In this document: piece by piece, positions 47,348 to 55,033 of the stretch
How the letters are laid out: the number at the start of each line of letters is the position of its first letter
How positions within the stretch are numbered: the stretch's first letter is position 1
Assembly: GCF_000504285.1 (NCBI RefSeq)
Contig: NZ_KI632511.1
Location: 7,546,154-7,610,153 of the forward strand
Source of the DNA: Actinospica robiniae DSM 44927
GTDB taxonomy: Bacteria; Actinomycetota; Actinomycetes; Streptomycetales; Catenulisporaceae
Direction: 5' to 3'
Length of the DNA stretch: 64,000 nucleotides
The notes under the pieces: generated by a model
Database searches by the model: none
Seen by the model: only the letters and a program-made list of their open reading frames with translations
Told to the model about the DNA's origin: nothing
Position numbers and translations under genes: made by a program

Positions 47348-48379
47348 GTGGCGGCGATCACGACCCAGGAGGCGGAGGCCTCCACGAAGCGGCGGCGCTT
47401 AGGCGTCGGCCGTGGCAAGGACAAGGGACCGCGACTGCGGAACATCACCTGGCGCACCCGGCTGCGGCGGGACAAGACCCTGCTGCTGATGTGCGTTCCG
47501 GCGCTGATCCTGATCGTGCTGTTCAACTACCTGCCGATGGCCGGGATCGTCATCGCGTTCGAGAACTACGACATCTACCAGGGGCTGATCCACAGCCAGT
47601 TCGTCGGGCTGCAGCAGTTCCAGCAGGTGTTGACCGACCCCGGCTTCTGGCAGGCCTTCGAGAACACCCTGGTCATCGCATTCGTCCAGCTGGTGCTCTA
47701 CTTCCCGATCCCGATCATGCTCGCGCTCCTGGTCAACACGATCCTGAGCCAGCGCATCCGGGCCTTCATCCAGGCCGTGGTCTTCCTGCCGCACTTCTTC
47801 ACCTACGTGCTGGTGATCACGTTCTTCCAGGAGTTCCTCGGCGGCGCGGGCGTGCTCAACGTGTTCCTGAATCGGCACGGGATCTCGTCCTGGAACATCA
47901 TGACGGACCCGGGCACATTCAAATACCTGGTCACCGCGCAAGCCGTGTGGAAAGAGGCGGGATGGGGACTGATCGTCTTCCTCGCCGCGCTCGCCGCCAT
48001 CGACCAGAACCTCTACGAGGCGGCAGCGGTGGACGGCGCGGGCCGATGGCGCCGGATGCGGCACATCACCCTGCCGAGTCTGCGCGGCATCGTGGTGCTG
48101 ATGCTGGTGCTGCGCCTCGGCAACGCGCTGAGCGTCGGCTTCGAGCAGATGCTGATTCAGCGACAGGCGGTCGGTGCGAGCGCCGCCGACGTGCTCGACA
48201 CCTACTCCTATATCTATTCCGGCCTAGGCGCCGGATTCGGCGGAACGACCTCGGTCGGCGGCAGTTACAGCTATGGCGCCGCGGTCGGATTATTCAAGGC
48301 CGTGCTGTCCCTGATCTTGATTCTGGGTGCGAACAAACTGGCGCACATGTTCGGTGAGGATGGGTTGTACCGCCGATGA
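47348..48379 (+). CDS. Sugar ABC transporter permease (LplB-like)
   Basis: A 343-residue permease with six membrane helices and a hydrophilic N-terminus of about 45 residues. YLPMAGIVIAFENYDIYQGL is the LplB/YteP-type first periplasmic loop and DQNLYEAAAVDGAGRWRRMRHITLPSLRGI the EAA motif that contacts the ATPase. This GTG has GGGAG 8 bases upstream; GTG 47315 and ATG 47333 in the same frame are alternatives. Its stop overlaps the next permease start. Confidence 0.88.
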   Translation: MAAITTQEAEASTKRRRLGVGRGKDKGPRLRNITWRTRLRRDKTLLLMCVPALILIVLFNYLPMAGIVIAFENYDIYQGLIHSQFVGLQQFQQVLTDPGFWQAFENTLVIAFVQLVLYFPIPIMLALLVNTILSQRIRAFIQAVVFLPHFFTYVLVITFFQEFLGGAGVLNVFLNRHGISSWNIMTDPGTFKYLVTAQAVWKEAGWGLIVFLAALAAIDQNLYEAAAVDGAGRWRRMRHITLPSLRGIVVLMLVLRLGNALSVGFEQMLIQRQAVGASAADVLDTYSYIYSGLGAGFGGTTSVGGSYSYGAAVGLFKAVLSLILILGANKLAHMFGEDGLYRR

Positions 48380-49341
48380 GCACTGTCACCGAATCCGGCG
48401 GACGTTTCCGCCCCGCCTCCGCCCGCGGGTTCCGCAAGCCGGCCAAGGGCCGCCCGGTCTGGGAGGAACAGCCGCACTGGTACGGCCAGTTCGGCAAGGG
48501 CACGGTCATCACCGCGGTCCTGCTGGTCATCCTCGTCCCGGTCTGGGGCGTGGTGCTCACCAGCTTCTCCACCAAGGGCGCGATCAACTCGGCCGGCAAC
48601 GGCCTGGTGCTCATCCCGCACGGCCTGAGCCTGCAGAACTACCAGCTGATCTTCAGCGGCGGCACGGTCAGCCGCTCGCTGTTCGTCACCGCGTTCATCA
48701 CCATCGTCGGCACGGCGCTCTCGATGTTCGTCAGTGTGCTGTGCGCGTACGGGCTCTCCCGGGCGCACTCGTTCGCCCAGCGGCCGGTGCTGATGACGCT
48801 GATCGTGACGATGTTCTTCAACGGCGGCATCATTCCGACCTTCCTGGTCGTGAGCGACCTGAAGCTCTTCGGCAGCCTCTGGGCGCTGATCCTGCCCTCC
48901 GCGGTGAACGTCTTCAACATCCTGGTCCTGCGGGCCTTCTTCACCAACACCGCGGCCGAGCTGATCGAGGCCGCGCGGCTGGACGGCGCCAGCGAGTGGC
49001 GGGTGCTGTGGTCGGTCGTGATGCCGACCTCGCGCGCCGTGATCGCAGTCGTCACCATGTTCTACGCGGTGGCCTACTGGGGCACCTTCTTCAACGCGAT
49101 CCTCTACGAATCGCAGAACGCCTCCAACAACCCGCTGGCCGTGGTCATCTTCGACTACACGCTCGAGGGCACCAGCATGCCCGGCATGGGCACCACCGGT
49201 GTCGGCGGACTCGCCCAGGCGTCCCAGACCGGCCTGTCGATGGCCACCGTCTCGCTTTCGCTCATTCCCATCGTCATCCTGACGCCGTTCGTGCAGAAGC
49301 ACTTCGCCAAGGGCATGCTCACCGGCGCCATCAAGGGTTGA
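48376..49341 (+). CDS. Sugar ABC transporter permease (YtcP-like)
   Basis: A 321-residue permease with six membrane helices. RPVLMTLIVTMFFNGGIIPTFLVVSDLKLFGSLWALILP and the EAA loop ELIEAARLDGASEWRVLWSVVMPTSRAVIAVVTMFYAV identify the YtcP/CUT1-type subunit. It starts in an ATGA overlap with the first permease. No ATPase gene follows. These CUT1 importers in actinobacteria commonly share an ATPase such as MsiK encoded elsewhere. Confidence 0.9.
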   Translation: MSTVTESGGRFRPASARGFRKPAKGRPVWEEQPHWYGQFGKGTVITAVLLVILVPVWGVVLTSFSTKGAINSAGNGLVLIPHGLSLQNYQLIFSGGTVSRSLFVTAFITIVGTALSMFVSVLCAYGLSRAHSFAQRPVLMTLIVTMFFNGGIIPTFLVVSDLKLFGSLWALILPSAVNVFNILVLRAFFTNTAAELIEAARLDGASEWRVLWSVVMPTSRAVIAVVTMFYAVAYWGTFFNAILYESQNASNNPLAVVIFDYTLEGTSMPGMGTTGVGGLAQASQTGLSMATVSLSLIPIVILTPFVQKHFAKGMLTGAIKG

Positions 49342-49357
49342 GAGGACTACCCCACCC

Positions 49358-51643
49358 ATGCGCACCTCAAAGAAGAGGGCGATTCTTGCCTGCACCGCGG
49401 CCGGGCTCCTGGCCGCGCCGCTGATCGCCGCCCCGGCCGCCTCGGCCGCGAGCGGATCCGCGGGCAACGGCAGCGGTTATGTGTGGAACAACGTGAACAT
49501 CGGCGCCGGCGGCTTCATCACCGGCGTCGTCTACAACCAGACCCAGCCAGGCCTGGCCTACCTGCGCACTGACATCGGCGGCCTCTACCGCTGGAACGCC
49601 TCGGCGCGCACCTGGATCCCGCTGCTGGACTCCACGAGCTTCGCGAACTGGAACGAGCTCGGCGTCGAATCCGTGGCCACCAGCCCGATCCACCCCAACG
49701 TGGTGTGGGCCGCCGTCGGCTCGTACGCGGACAGCTGGAACAACGGCCAGCCCTCGGCCATCCTGCGCTCGAGCGACTACGGCCGCACCTGGACCTCGTT
49801 CAGCCTGCCGTTCGAGAACGGCGCGAACGACCAGGGCCGCGACTCCGGCGAGCGGCTGGTCGTGGACCCGAACGACGACAACGTGCTCTACTTCGCCACC
49901 CGCAACCAGGGCCTGTGGAAGTCCACCGACGGCGGCCGCACCTGGGCGCAGGACAAGGACTTCCCGGACCTGGGCTCCAACTCCACCTCCGGCCTGCAGT
50001 TCGTCACCTTCGACCAGACCGAGAAGCACCGCGGCACCCCGACCCGGCACATCGTGGCCGGCGACGGGGACACCTCGACGCTGTATGAGAGCACTGACGG
50101 CGGCAAGACCTGGACCACGGTGGCCGGCGGACCCGGCACCATCCCGATCAAGGCGCAGTTCGCCGGGAACGGCTCGCTGTACGTGGTCTACGACCAGTTC
50201 ACCGGCCCGTACTGGATGGGCACCGGCAAGCTCTACAAGTTCGCCGCGGGCACCTCCTCGCGCTCCGGCAACGGCGCGGTCGGCGCCGGCGCGGACGTCA
50301 CCCCGGAGTCGTCCTCCGCCTGGTGGGGCTACGACGGGCTGGCGCTCGACCCGAGCAACCCGAACACGGTCTACGTCGCCACCAACGACCGGTGGAGCCC
50401 GATCGACACGATCTACCGGTCCACCGACGGCGGCACCACCTGGACCGACGTCTCCGCTTCGACGTCGCTGGACATCGCCTCCGAGCCGTACCTGGCCTGG
50501 GGCGCGCAGCCGAAGTTCGGCTGGTGGATCGGCGCCGTCGCGGTCGACCCGTTCAACCCGAACCACGTCGTCTACGGCACCGGCGCCACGCTCTACGGCA
50601 CCACGAACATGGGCGCGCTGGACTCCGGCGGCACGGTGGACTTCTCCACCGCCGCGGCCAAGGGCATCGAGGAGACCTCGGTCAAGTCGCTGCTGGTGCC
50701 GAACGGACCGAGCGACTGCAAGCTGATCAGCGCCCTGGGCGACCTCGGCGGGTTCTGCCACACCTCGCTCACCCGGTCGCCGACCGACACCTTCGATGCG
50801 ACCTACAGCACCGGCTCCGGCATCGCGCAGGACGCCAAGGGCGATCTGATCGCGTTCGTCGGCGAGAACGGCTCGAGCCTGCCGGCCGGCCAGTACTCCA
50901 CCGACGGCGGCAAGACCTGGACCCAGTTCACCGCCCCGGGCTCGATGAGCTGGGGACAGGGCCAGGTGGCGGTCGCCGCGGACGGCTCGGGCATCGTGTG
51001 GAACCCGGCCGACGGCACCAGCCCGGTCTACTCCACCGACCGCGGCCAGACCTGGACGGCCGTGACCGGCCTGCCCACCGGCGTGGCCCCGGTGGCCGAC
51101 CCGGTGAACAAGAACACGTACTACGCCGTCGACTCGGGCACCGGCGTGCTCTACCGCTCCACCGACGGCGGCAAGACCTTCGCCTCGGCCGCCACCGGCC
51201 TGACCGCGGCGAGCAACGACCAGCTGCAGACGATCCCCGGCCACGCCGGCGAGCTCTACTTCGCCGCGCAGACCGGCGGTCTGATGCACTCGGCCGACGG
51301 CGGAAGCACCTGGACCCAGGTGGACGCCGCGCACGTCTCGGCGGCCGACGCGGTGGGCGAGGGCGCGGCCGCTCCGGGCTCGCACAACCGGACCCTGTAC
51401 ATGGTGGGCACCGTCGACTCGGTGACCGGGTTCTACATGTCCACGGATCTGGGCAGGCACTGGACGAAGATCAACAGCGACCAGCAGAACTTCGGCTGGA
51501 TCCCCGACATCGTCGGCGACCCGAACCACTACGGCCGGGTCTACGTCGGCACCAACGGCCGGGGCGTCGAGACGATCGACGTGTCCCGGCAGGGCGGGAA
51601 CCAGCAGGGCCAGGACCAGCAGGGCCAGGACCAGGATCAGTAG
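49358..51643 (+). CDS. GH74 endo-xyloglucanase, secreted
   Basis: A 761-residue glycoside hydrolase family 74 protein. The Sec signal (residues 1-31, ending PAASAAS) is followed by the tandem seven-bladed propeller domain with many STDGGxTW (sialidase-like) repeats. The catalytic acids are Asp 72 in YLRTDIGG and Asp 462 in SALGDLGGF. GH74 enzymes cut the beta-1,4-glucan backbone of xyloglucan. No carbohydrate-binding module follows; the protein ends in a Gln/Asp/Gly tail from an imperfect 15-base repeat. It starts 16 bases after the permease, so polymer cutting is tied to import. Confidence 0.93.
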   Translation: MRTSKKRAILACTAAGLLAAPLIAAPAASAASGSAGNGSGYVWNNVNIGAGGFITGVVYNQTQPGLAYLRTDIGGLYRWNASARTWIPLLDSTSFANWNELGVESVATSPIHPNVVWAAVGSYADSWNNGQPSAILRSSDYGRTWTSFSLPFENGANDQGRDSGERLVVDPNDDNVLYFATRNQGLWKSTDGGRTWAQDKDFPDLGSNSTSGLQFVTFDQTEKHRGTPTRHIVAGDGDTSTLYESTDGGKTWTTVAGGPGTIPIKAQFAGNGSLYVVYDQFTGPYWMGTGKLYKFAAGTSSRSGNGAVGAGADVTPESSSAWWGYDGLALDPSNPNTVYVATNDRWSPIDTIYRSTDGGTTWTDVSASTSLDIASEPYLAWGAQPKFGWWIGAVAVDPFNPNHVVYGTGATLYGTTNMGALDSGGTVDFSTAAAKGIEETSVKSLLVPNGPSDCKLISALGDLGGFCHTSLTRSPTDTFDATYSTGSGIAQDAKGDLIAFVGENGSSLPAGQYSTDGGKTWTQFTAPGSMSWGQGQVAVAADGSGIVWNPADGTSPVYSTDRGQTWTAVTGLPTGVAPVADPVNKNTYYAVDSGTGVLYRSTDGGKTFASAATGLTAASNDQLQTIPGHAGELYFAAQTGGLMHSADGGSTWTQVDAAHVSAADAVGEGAAAPGSHNRTLYMVGTVDSVTGFYMSTDLGRHWTKINSDQQNFGWIPDIVGDPNHYGRVYVGTNGRGVETIDVSRQGGNQQGQDQQGQDQDQ
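51605..51640 (+). repeat. 15-base tandem repeat encoding the GH74 C-terminal tail
   Basis: CAGGGCCAGGACCAG occurs twice in tandem and is followed by GATCAG, giving (QGQDQ)2DQ just before the stop codon. Confidence 0.7.
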
Positions 51644-51653
51644 GAAGAGTTCG

Positions 51654-53573
51654 ATGGCTTCTCTGCACGACGCCACGCGCGGCCGGCTTCTGTTCGGGGG
51701 CGACTACAACCCCGAGCAGTGGCCGCGCGAGGTCTGGGAGGACGACGTCAGGCTGATGCACGAGGCCGGGGTGAACCTGGCCACGGTCGGCGTCTTCTCC
51801 TGGGCCCTGCTCGAGCCCAGGCCGGGGGAGTACGACTTCGGCTGGCTCGACGAGGTCCTCGACCTCCTGCACTCCGGCGGGATCGGCGTCGCGCTGGCCA
51901 CTCCGACCGCGAGCGCTCCGCCGTGGCTGCACCACCGGTGGCCGGAGACCTCGCCGCAGGACCCGGATCGCAGCGTGCGTACTTACGGGTCGCGCAACGC
52001 TTACTGCCCGTCCTCGGCGGTCTACCGGCACCACGCGGACGCCGTCTGCGCGGCGCTGGCGGACCGGTACGCGCACCACCCGGCGCTGCGGATGTGGCAC
52101 ATCGGCAACGAGTTCGGGACGGTGTGCTACTGCGACGGCTGCGCGGAGACCTTCCGCGGCTGGCTCAAGCGGAAGTACACCGACCTCGACGGGCTCAACG
52201 AGGCCTGGGGCACCCGGTTCTGGTCGCAGCACTACAGCGAGTGGGCCGAGGTGATCCCGCCGCGCAAGGTCCAGTACGTCATCAATCCGGTGCAGGACCA
52301 GGACTATCAGCGCTTCGCCTCGGATCTGCTGCTCGAGGGCTTCAAGACGGAGCGCGACATCGTCTCGGCCCGCAACCCGGCGGTCCCGGTCACCACGAAC
52401 TTCATGGGGTTCTACAAGGGCACCGACTCCTGGCAGTGGGCGCCCGAGGAGGACTTCGCCTCGGTCGACTCGTATCCGGACCCGAACGACCCGCTCGGCG
52501 CGTGCGCGAGCGCGTTCGCCCAGGACCTGACCCGGTCGCTGGGCCGGTCGACCCGCGCCGGCGGCTGGATCATGATGGAGCAGTCGACCGGCGCCGTGGG
52601 CTGGCGGGAGGTGGCCACGCCCAAGCCGCCGGGCCTGTTCCGGCTGTGGTCGCTCCAGGCCCTCGCCCGCGGCGCGGACGGGCTGCTGCAGTTCCAGTGG
52701 CGCGCCTCGAAGCAGGGCGCGGAGCGCTCGCACAGCGCGATGGTGCCGCATGCGGGCCCTGATTCGCGCGTGTTCCGCGAGGTGTGCGAGCTGGGCAAGG
52801 ACCTCGCCGGCCTCGGCGACCTGATCGGCACCGAGGTCGCGGCGCAGGTCGCGATCGTGGTCGACTGGGACGCCTGGCGGGCGGTGGAGCTCGACCACCA
52901 GCCGCACAGCGGTTTCCGCTACGTGGACCGGATCTACGAGTACTACACCGCGCTGTGGCGCGCGAACATCACCTGCGATTTCGTGCATCCGCACGCGGAG
53001 CTGTCCGGGTACCGGCTGGTGCTCGCGCCGAATCTGTATCAGATCTCGGACGAGGCCGGCCGGAACCTGGAGCGGCACGTCGAAGCCGGCGGCACGCTCG
53101 TCGTCGGGCCGTTCAGCGGAGTGACGGACCCGGACGAGCGTGTCCGCCTCGGCGGCTATCCCGCGTCCCTGCGGGAGCTGCTCGGGATCCGGATCGAGGA
53201 GTACTGGCCGATCCCGGACGGGGTCGGCCTGCGGGTGGGCTCGGCCGAGCTGGGCGACTTCACGGCCGCCACCTGGGCCGAGTGGTTCGACCAGGCGGCC
53301 ACCACGGCCCGCGTGCTCGCGCGGATCGAGGACGGCCCGCTGGCCGGCCACCCGGCGGTCACGGTCAACGGCCACGGCGCCGGCTCGGCCTGGTACCTCG
53401 CCACCCTGCCGGAGGCCTCGGCCCTCGGCCGGGTGCTGCGCCGTGCCGCCGCCGACGCGGGCGTCGGGCCGGTGCTGGAGAACCTGCCGGAAGGCGTGGA
53501 GGCGGTCCGCAGGGGCGACCGCGTCTTCGTTCTCGACCATCGCACCCGCGAGGTCGAGATCCGCGCCGCCTGA
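51654..53573 (+). CDS. GH42 beta-galactosidase
   Basis: A 639-residue GH42 enzyme. FGGDYNPEQWPREVWEDDVRLMHEAGVNLATVGVFSWALLEPRPGEYDFGWLD is the family N-terminus. The acid/base is Glu 153 in HIGNEFG and the nucleophile Glu 309 in MMEQSTG. Cysteines around 117 and 157-162 (CYCDGC) may form the zinc site known in the family. The trimerisation and C-terminal beta domains are present. No signal peptide is seen. It follows GH74 by 10 bases and would release galactose from imported oligosaccharides. The terminator at 53578-53617 ends the operon. Confidence 0.93.
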   Translation: MASLHDATRGRLLFGGDYNPEQWPREVWEDDVRLMHEAGVNLATVGVFSWALLEPRPGEYDFGWLDEVLDLLHSGGIGVALATPTASAPPWLHHRWPETSPQDPDRSVRTYGSRNAYCPSSAVYRHHADAVCAALADRYAHHPALRMWHIGNEFGTVCYCDGCAETFRGWLKRKYTDLDGLNEAWGTRFWSQHYSEWAEVIPPRKVQYVINPVQDQDYQRFASDLLLEGFKTERDIVSARNPAVPVTTNFMGFYKGTDSWQWAPEEDFASVDSYPDPNDPLGACASAFAQDLTRSLGRSTRAGGWIMMEQSTGAVGWREVATPKPPGLFRLWSLQALARGADGLLQFQWRASKQGAERSHSAMVPHAGPDSRVFREVCELGKDLAGLGDLIGTEVAAQVAIVVDWDAWRAVELDHQPHSGFRYVDRIYEYYTALWRANITCDFVHPHAELSGYRLVLAPNLYQISDEAGRNLERHVEAGGTLVVGPFSGVTDPDERVRLGGYPASLRELLGIRIEEYWPIPDGVGLRVGSAELGDFTAATWAEWFDQAATTARVLARIEDGPLAGHPAVTVNGHGAGSAWYLATLPEASALGRVLRRAAADAGVGPVLENLPEGVEAVRRGDRVFVLDHRTREVEIRAA

Positions 53574-53577
53574 AGCC

Positions 53578-53617
53578 ACGGCCTCCCGGTCCCGCCGCAT
53601 CGGGACCGGGAGGCCGT
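53578..53617 (+). terminator. Xyloglucan importer operon terminator
   Basis: A perfect 17-bp stem (53578-53594 with 53601-53617) with a 6-base loop, five bases after the GH42 stop. Confidence 0.85.
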
Positions 53618-53706
53618 ATCCATCGCCGTATGCCGCGTGGCAGAGGTCCACTGGGGGTAGCCTCGGGGGAACTCAGACGCCGCGGCGGCGGTCGAGGACG
53701 AAACTA

Positions 53707-53720
53707 TCGAAGCGCTTCGA
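53707..53720. promoter_or_regulatory. LacI-type operator 3 (upstream of lacI promoter)
   Basis: The perfect palindrome TCGAAGCGCTTCGA lies 10 bases before the -35 of the lacI promoter. Confidence 0.8.
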
Positions 53721-53729
53721 CAGATCCCC

Positions 53730-53759
53730 TAGACAGTCTCCACGTGCGCGGTCTACCCT
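53730..53759 (+). promoter_or_regulatory. Promoter of the LacI-family gene
   Basis: TAGACA (53730-53735), an 18-bp spacer and TACCCT (53754-53759). It is bracketed by operators 3 and 4, so the regulator should control its own gene. Confidence 0.55.
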
Positions 53760-53807
53760 TCAGGGGCAAGGCTTGGCGGGCGGCCGGGAAACCGGCCGGA
53801 GACAATG

Positions 53808-53821
53808 TCGAAGCGCTTCAC
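53808..53821. promoter_or_regulatory. LacI-type operator 4 (lacI leader)
   Basis: TCGAAGCGCTTCAC, centred 101 bp from operator 3 and 67 bases before the lacI ATG. The core is identical; the last two bases differ. Confidence 0.75.
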
Positions 53822-53887
53822 CACCGCTTCCGGGCACAGCGCCCCCGCCGTGCCCGCCCCGCTCCGACCACCCGAAGAGGCTCCACT

Positions 53888-54904
53888 ATGGTGACCCTGG
53901 CCGAAGTCGCCCGCCAAGCGGGCGTCTCGCCCTCCACGGTGTCCTACGTCCTGTCGCGCAAGCGCTCGATCTCGGACGACACCCGCCGGAAGGTGGAGGC
54001 GGCGATCGAGGCGCTCGGATACCACCCGCACGCCGGGGCCCGCGCGCTGGCGTCGAACCGCTCCAACATCCTCGCCCTGATGATCCCGCTGCGCAGCGAC
54101 ATGTACGTGCCGGTGATCATGGAGATCGCCATGGCGGTGACCACCGAGGCGCGCGAGTTCGGGCAGGACGTGCTCCTGCTCACCAAGGACGAGGGCACCC
54201 AGGGGGTGCGCCGGATCGCCGGCAGCGGCCTGGCCGACGCGATGATCCTGATGGACATCGAGCTCGAGGACGACCGGATCCCGGTGCTGCGCGAGACCGA
54301 GACCCCGGCCGTGCTGATCGGGCTGCCCGCCGACTCGGCCGGGCTCGCCTGCGTCGACCTCGACTTCGAGGCCACCGGCGCCACCTGCGTCGAGCACCTC
54401 GCCGCGCTCGGCCACCGCGACATCGCCCTGATCGGCGAGGGCGAGGGGGTCTACCAGCGCAAGACCGGCTTCGCCGCCCGCACGCTGGCCGGCTTCCAGC
54501 GGGCCGCCGCCGAGCGCGGCGTGCGCACCGTGCACCGCTCCTGCGAGGGCACCTACGAGTCCACCGCGGGCGTGCTCTCCCGGATCATGGAGGAGCGCCC
54601 GCACACCACCGGGTTCGTGGTGCAGAACGAGGCGGCCATCGCCCCGCTGCTGAGCCTGCTGCGCCTGTCCGGCCGGGCCGTGCCCGAGGACACCAGCGTG
54701 GTGGCGATCTGCCCGGACCAGGTCGCGCTGCAGGCCTCGCCCCGGCTGACCAGCGTTTCCATCCCGGCCGAGGAGATGGGCCGGCGCGCCGTCCGGCTCG
54801 CCATGGCCCAGCTCGACTCGGCCGGCGGCCAGCAGGAACCGATCACCTTGATCCCCCCGGCGCTGACCGCGCGCGAATCGAGCGCCGCCGGTCCCGCGGC
54901 CTGA
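53888..54904 (+). CDS. LacI-family transcriptional repressor of the xyloglucan locus
   Basis: A 338-residue LacI-family regulator. The N-terminal helix-turn-helix is MVTLAEVARQAGVSPSTVSYVLSRKRSISDDTRRKVEAAIEALGYHPHAGARAL (residues 1-54), including the hinge helix. A type-I periplasmic-binding-like sensor domain follows (SNILALMIPLRSDMYVPVIMEIAM, HLAALGHRDIALIGEGEG). Its gene is bracketed by two GAAGCGCTTC palindromes, and the divergent enzyme and importer promoters carry two more. The fit is a local repressor released by an imported sugar; which sugar is unknown. GAAGAGG precedes the ATG. Confidence 0.9.
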   Translation: MVTLAEVARQAGVSPSTVSYVLSRKRSISDDTRRKVEAAIEALGYHPHAGARALASNRSNILALMIPLRSDMYVPVIMEIAMAVTTEAREFGQDVLLLTKDEGTQGVRRIAGSGLADAMILMDIELEDDRIPVLRETETPAVLIGLPADSAGLACVDLDFEATGATCVEHLAALGHRDIALIGEGEGVYQRKTGFAARTLAGFQRAAAERGVRTVHRSCEGTYESTAGVLSRIMEERPHTTGFVVQNEAAIAPLLSLLRLSGRAVPEDTSVVAICPDQVALQASPRLTSVSIPAEEMGRRAVRLAMAQLDSAGGQQEPITLIPPALTARESSAAGPAA

Positions 54905-55033
54905 GCCGCGGCCGGCCCGCGACCGGCGCTCAACCCCAGAACACTGATACGTACGGCAGCACGCCCCGCGCCCACCGGGCGCCGCCCCGCACGGCGGCGC
55001 GCACTGCCCCCGCCTACGAAAGGCCCATCCGCC

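Noticed and set aside
49367-51676. Long open frame antisense to GH74
   Set aside because: It is a shadow of the GH74 coding pattern without similarity to any family.
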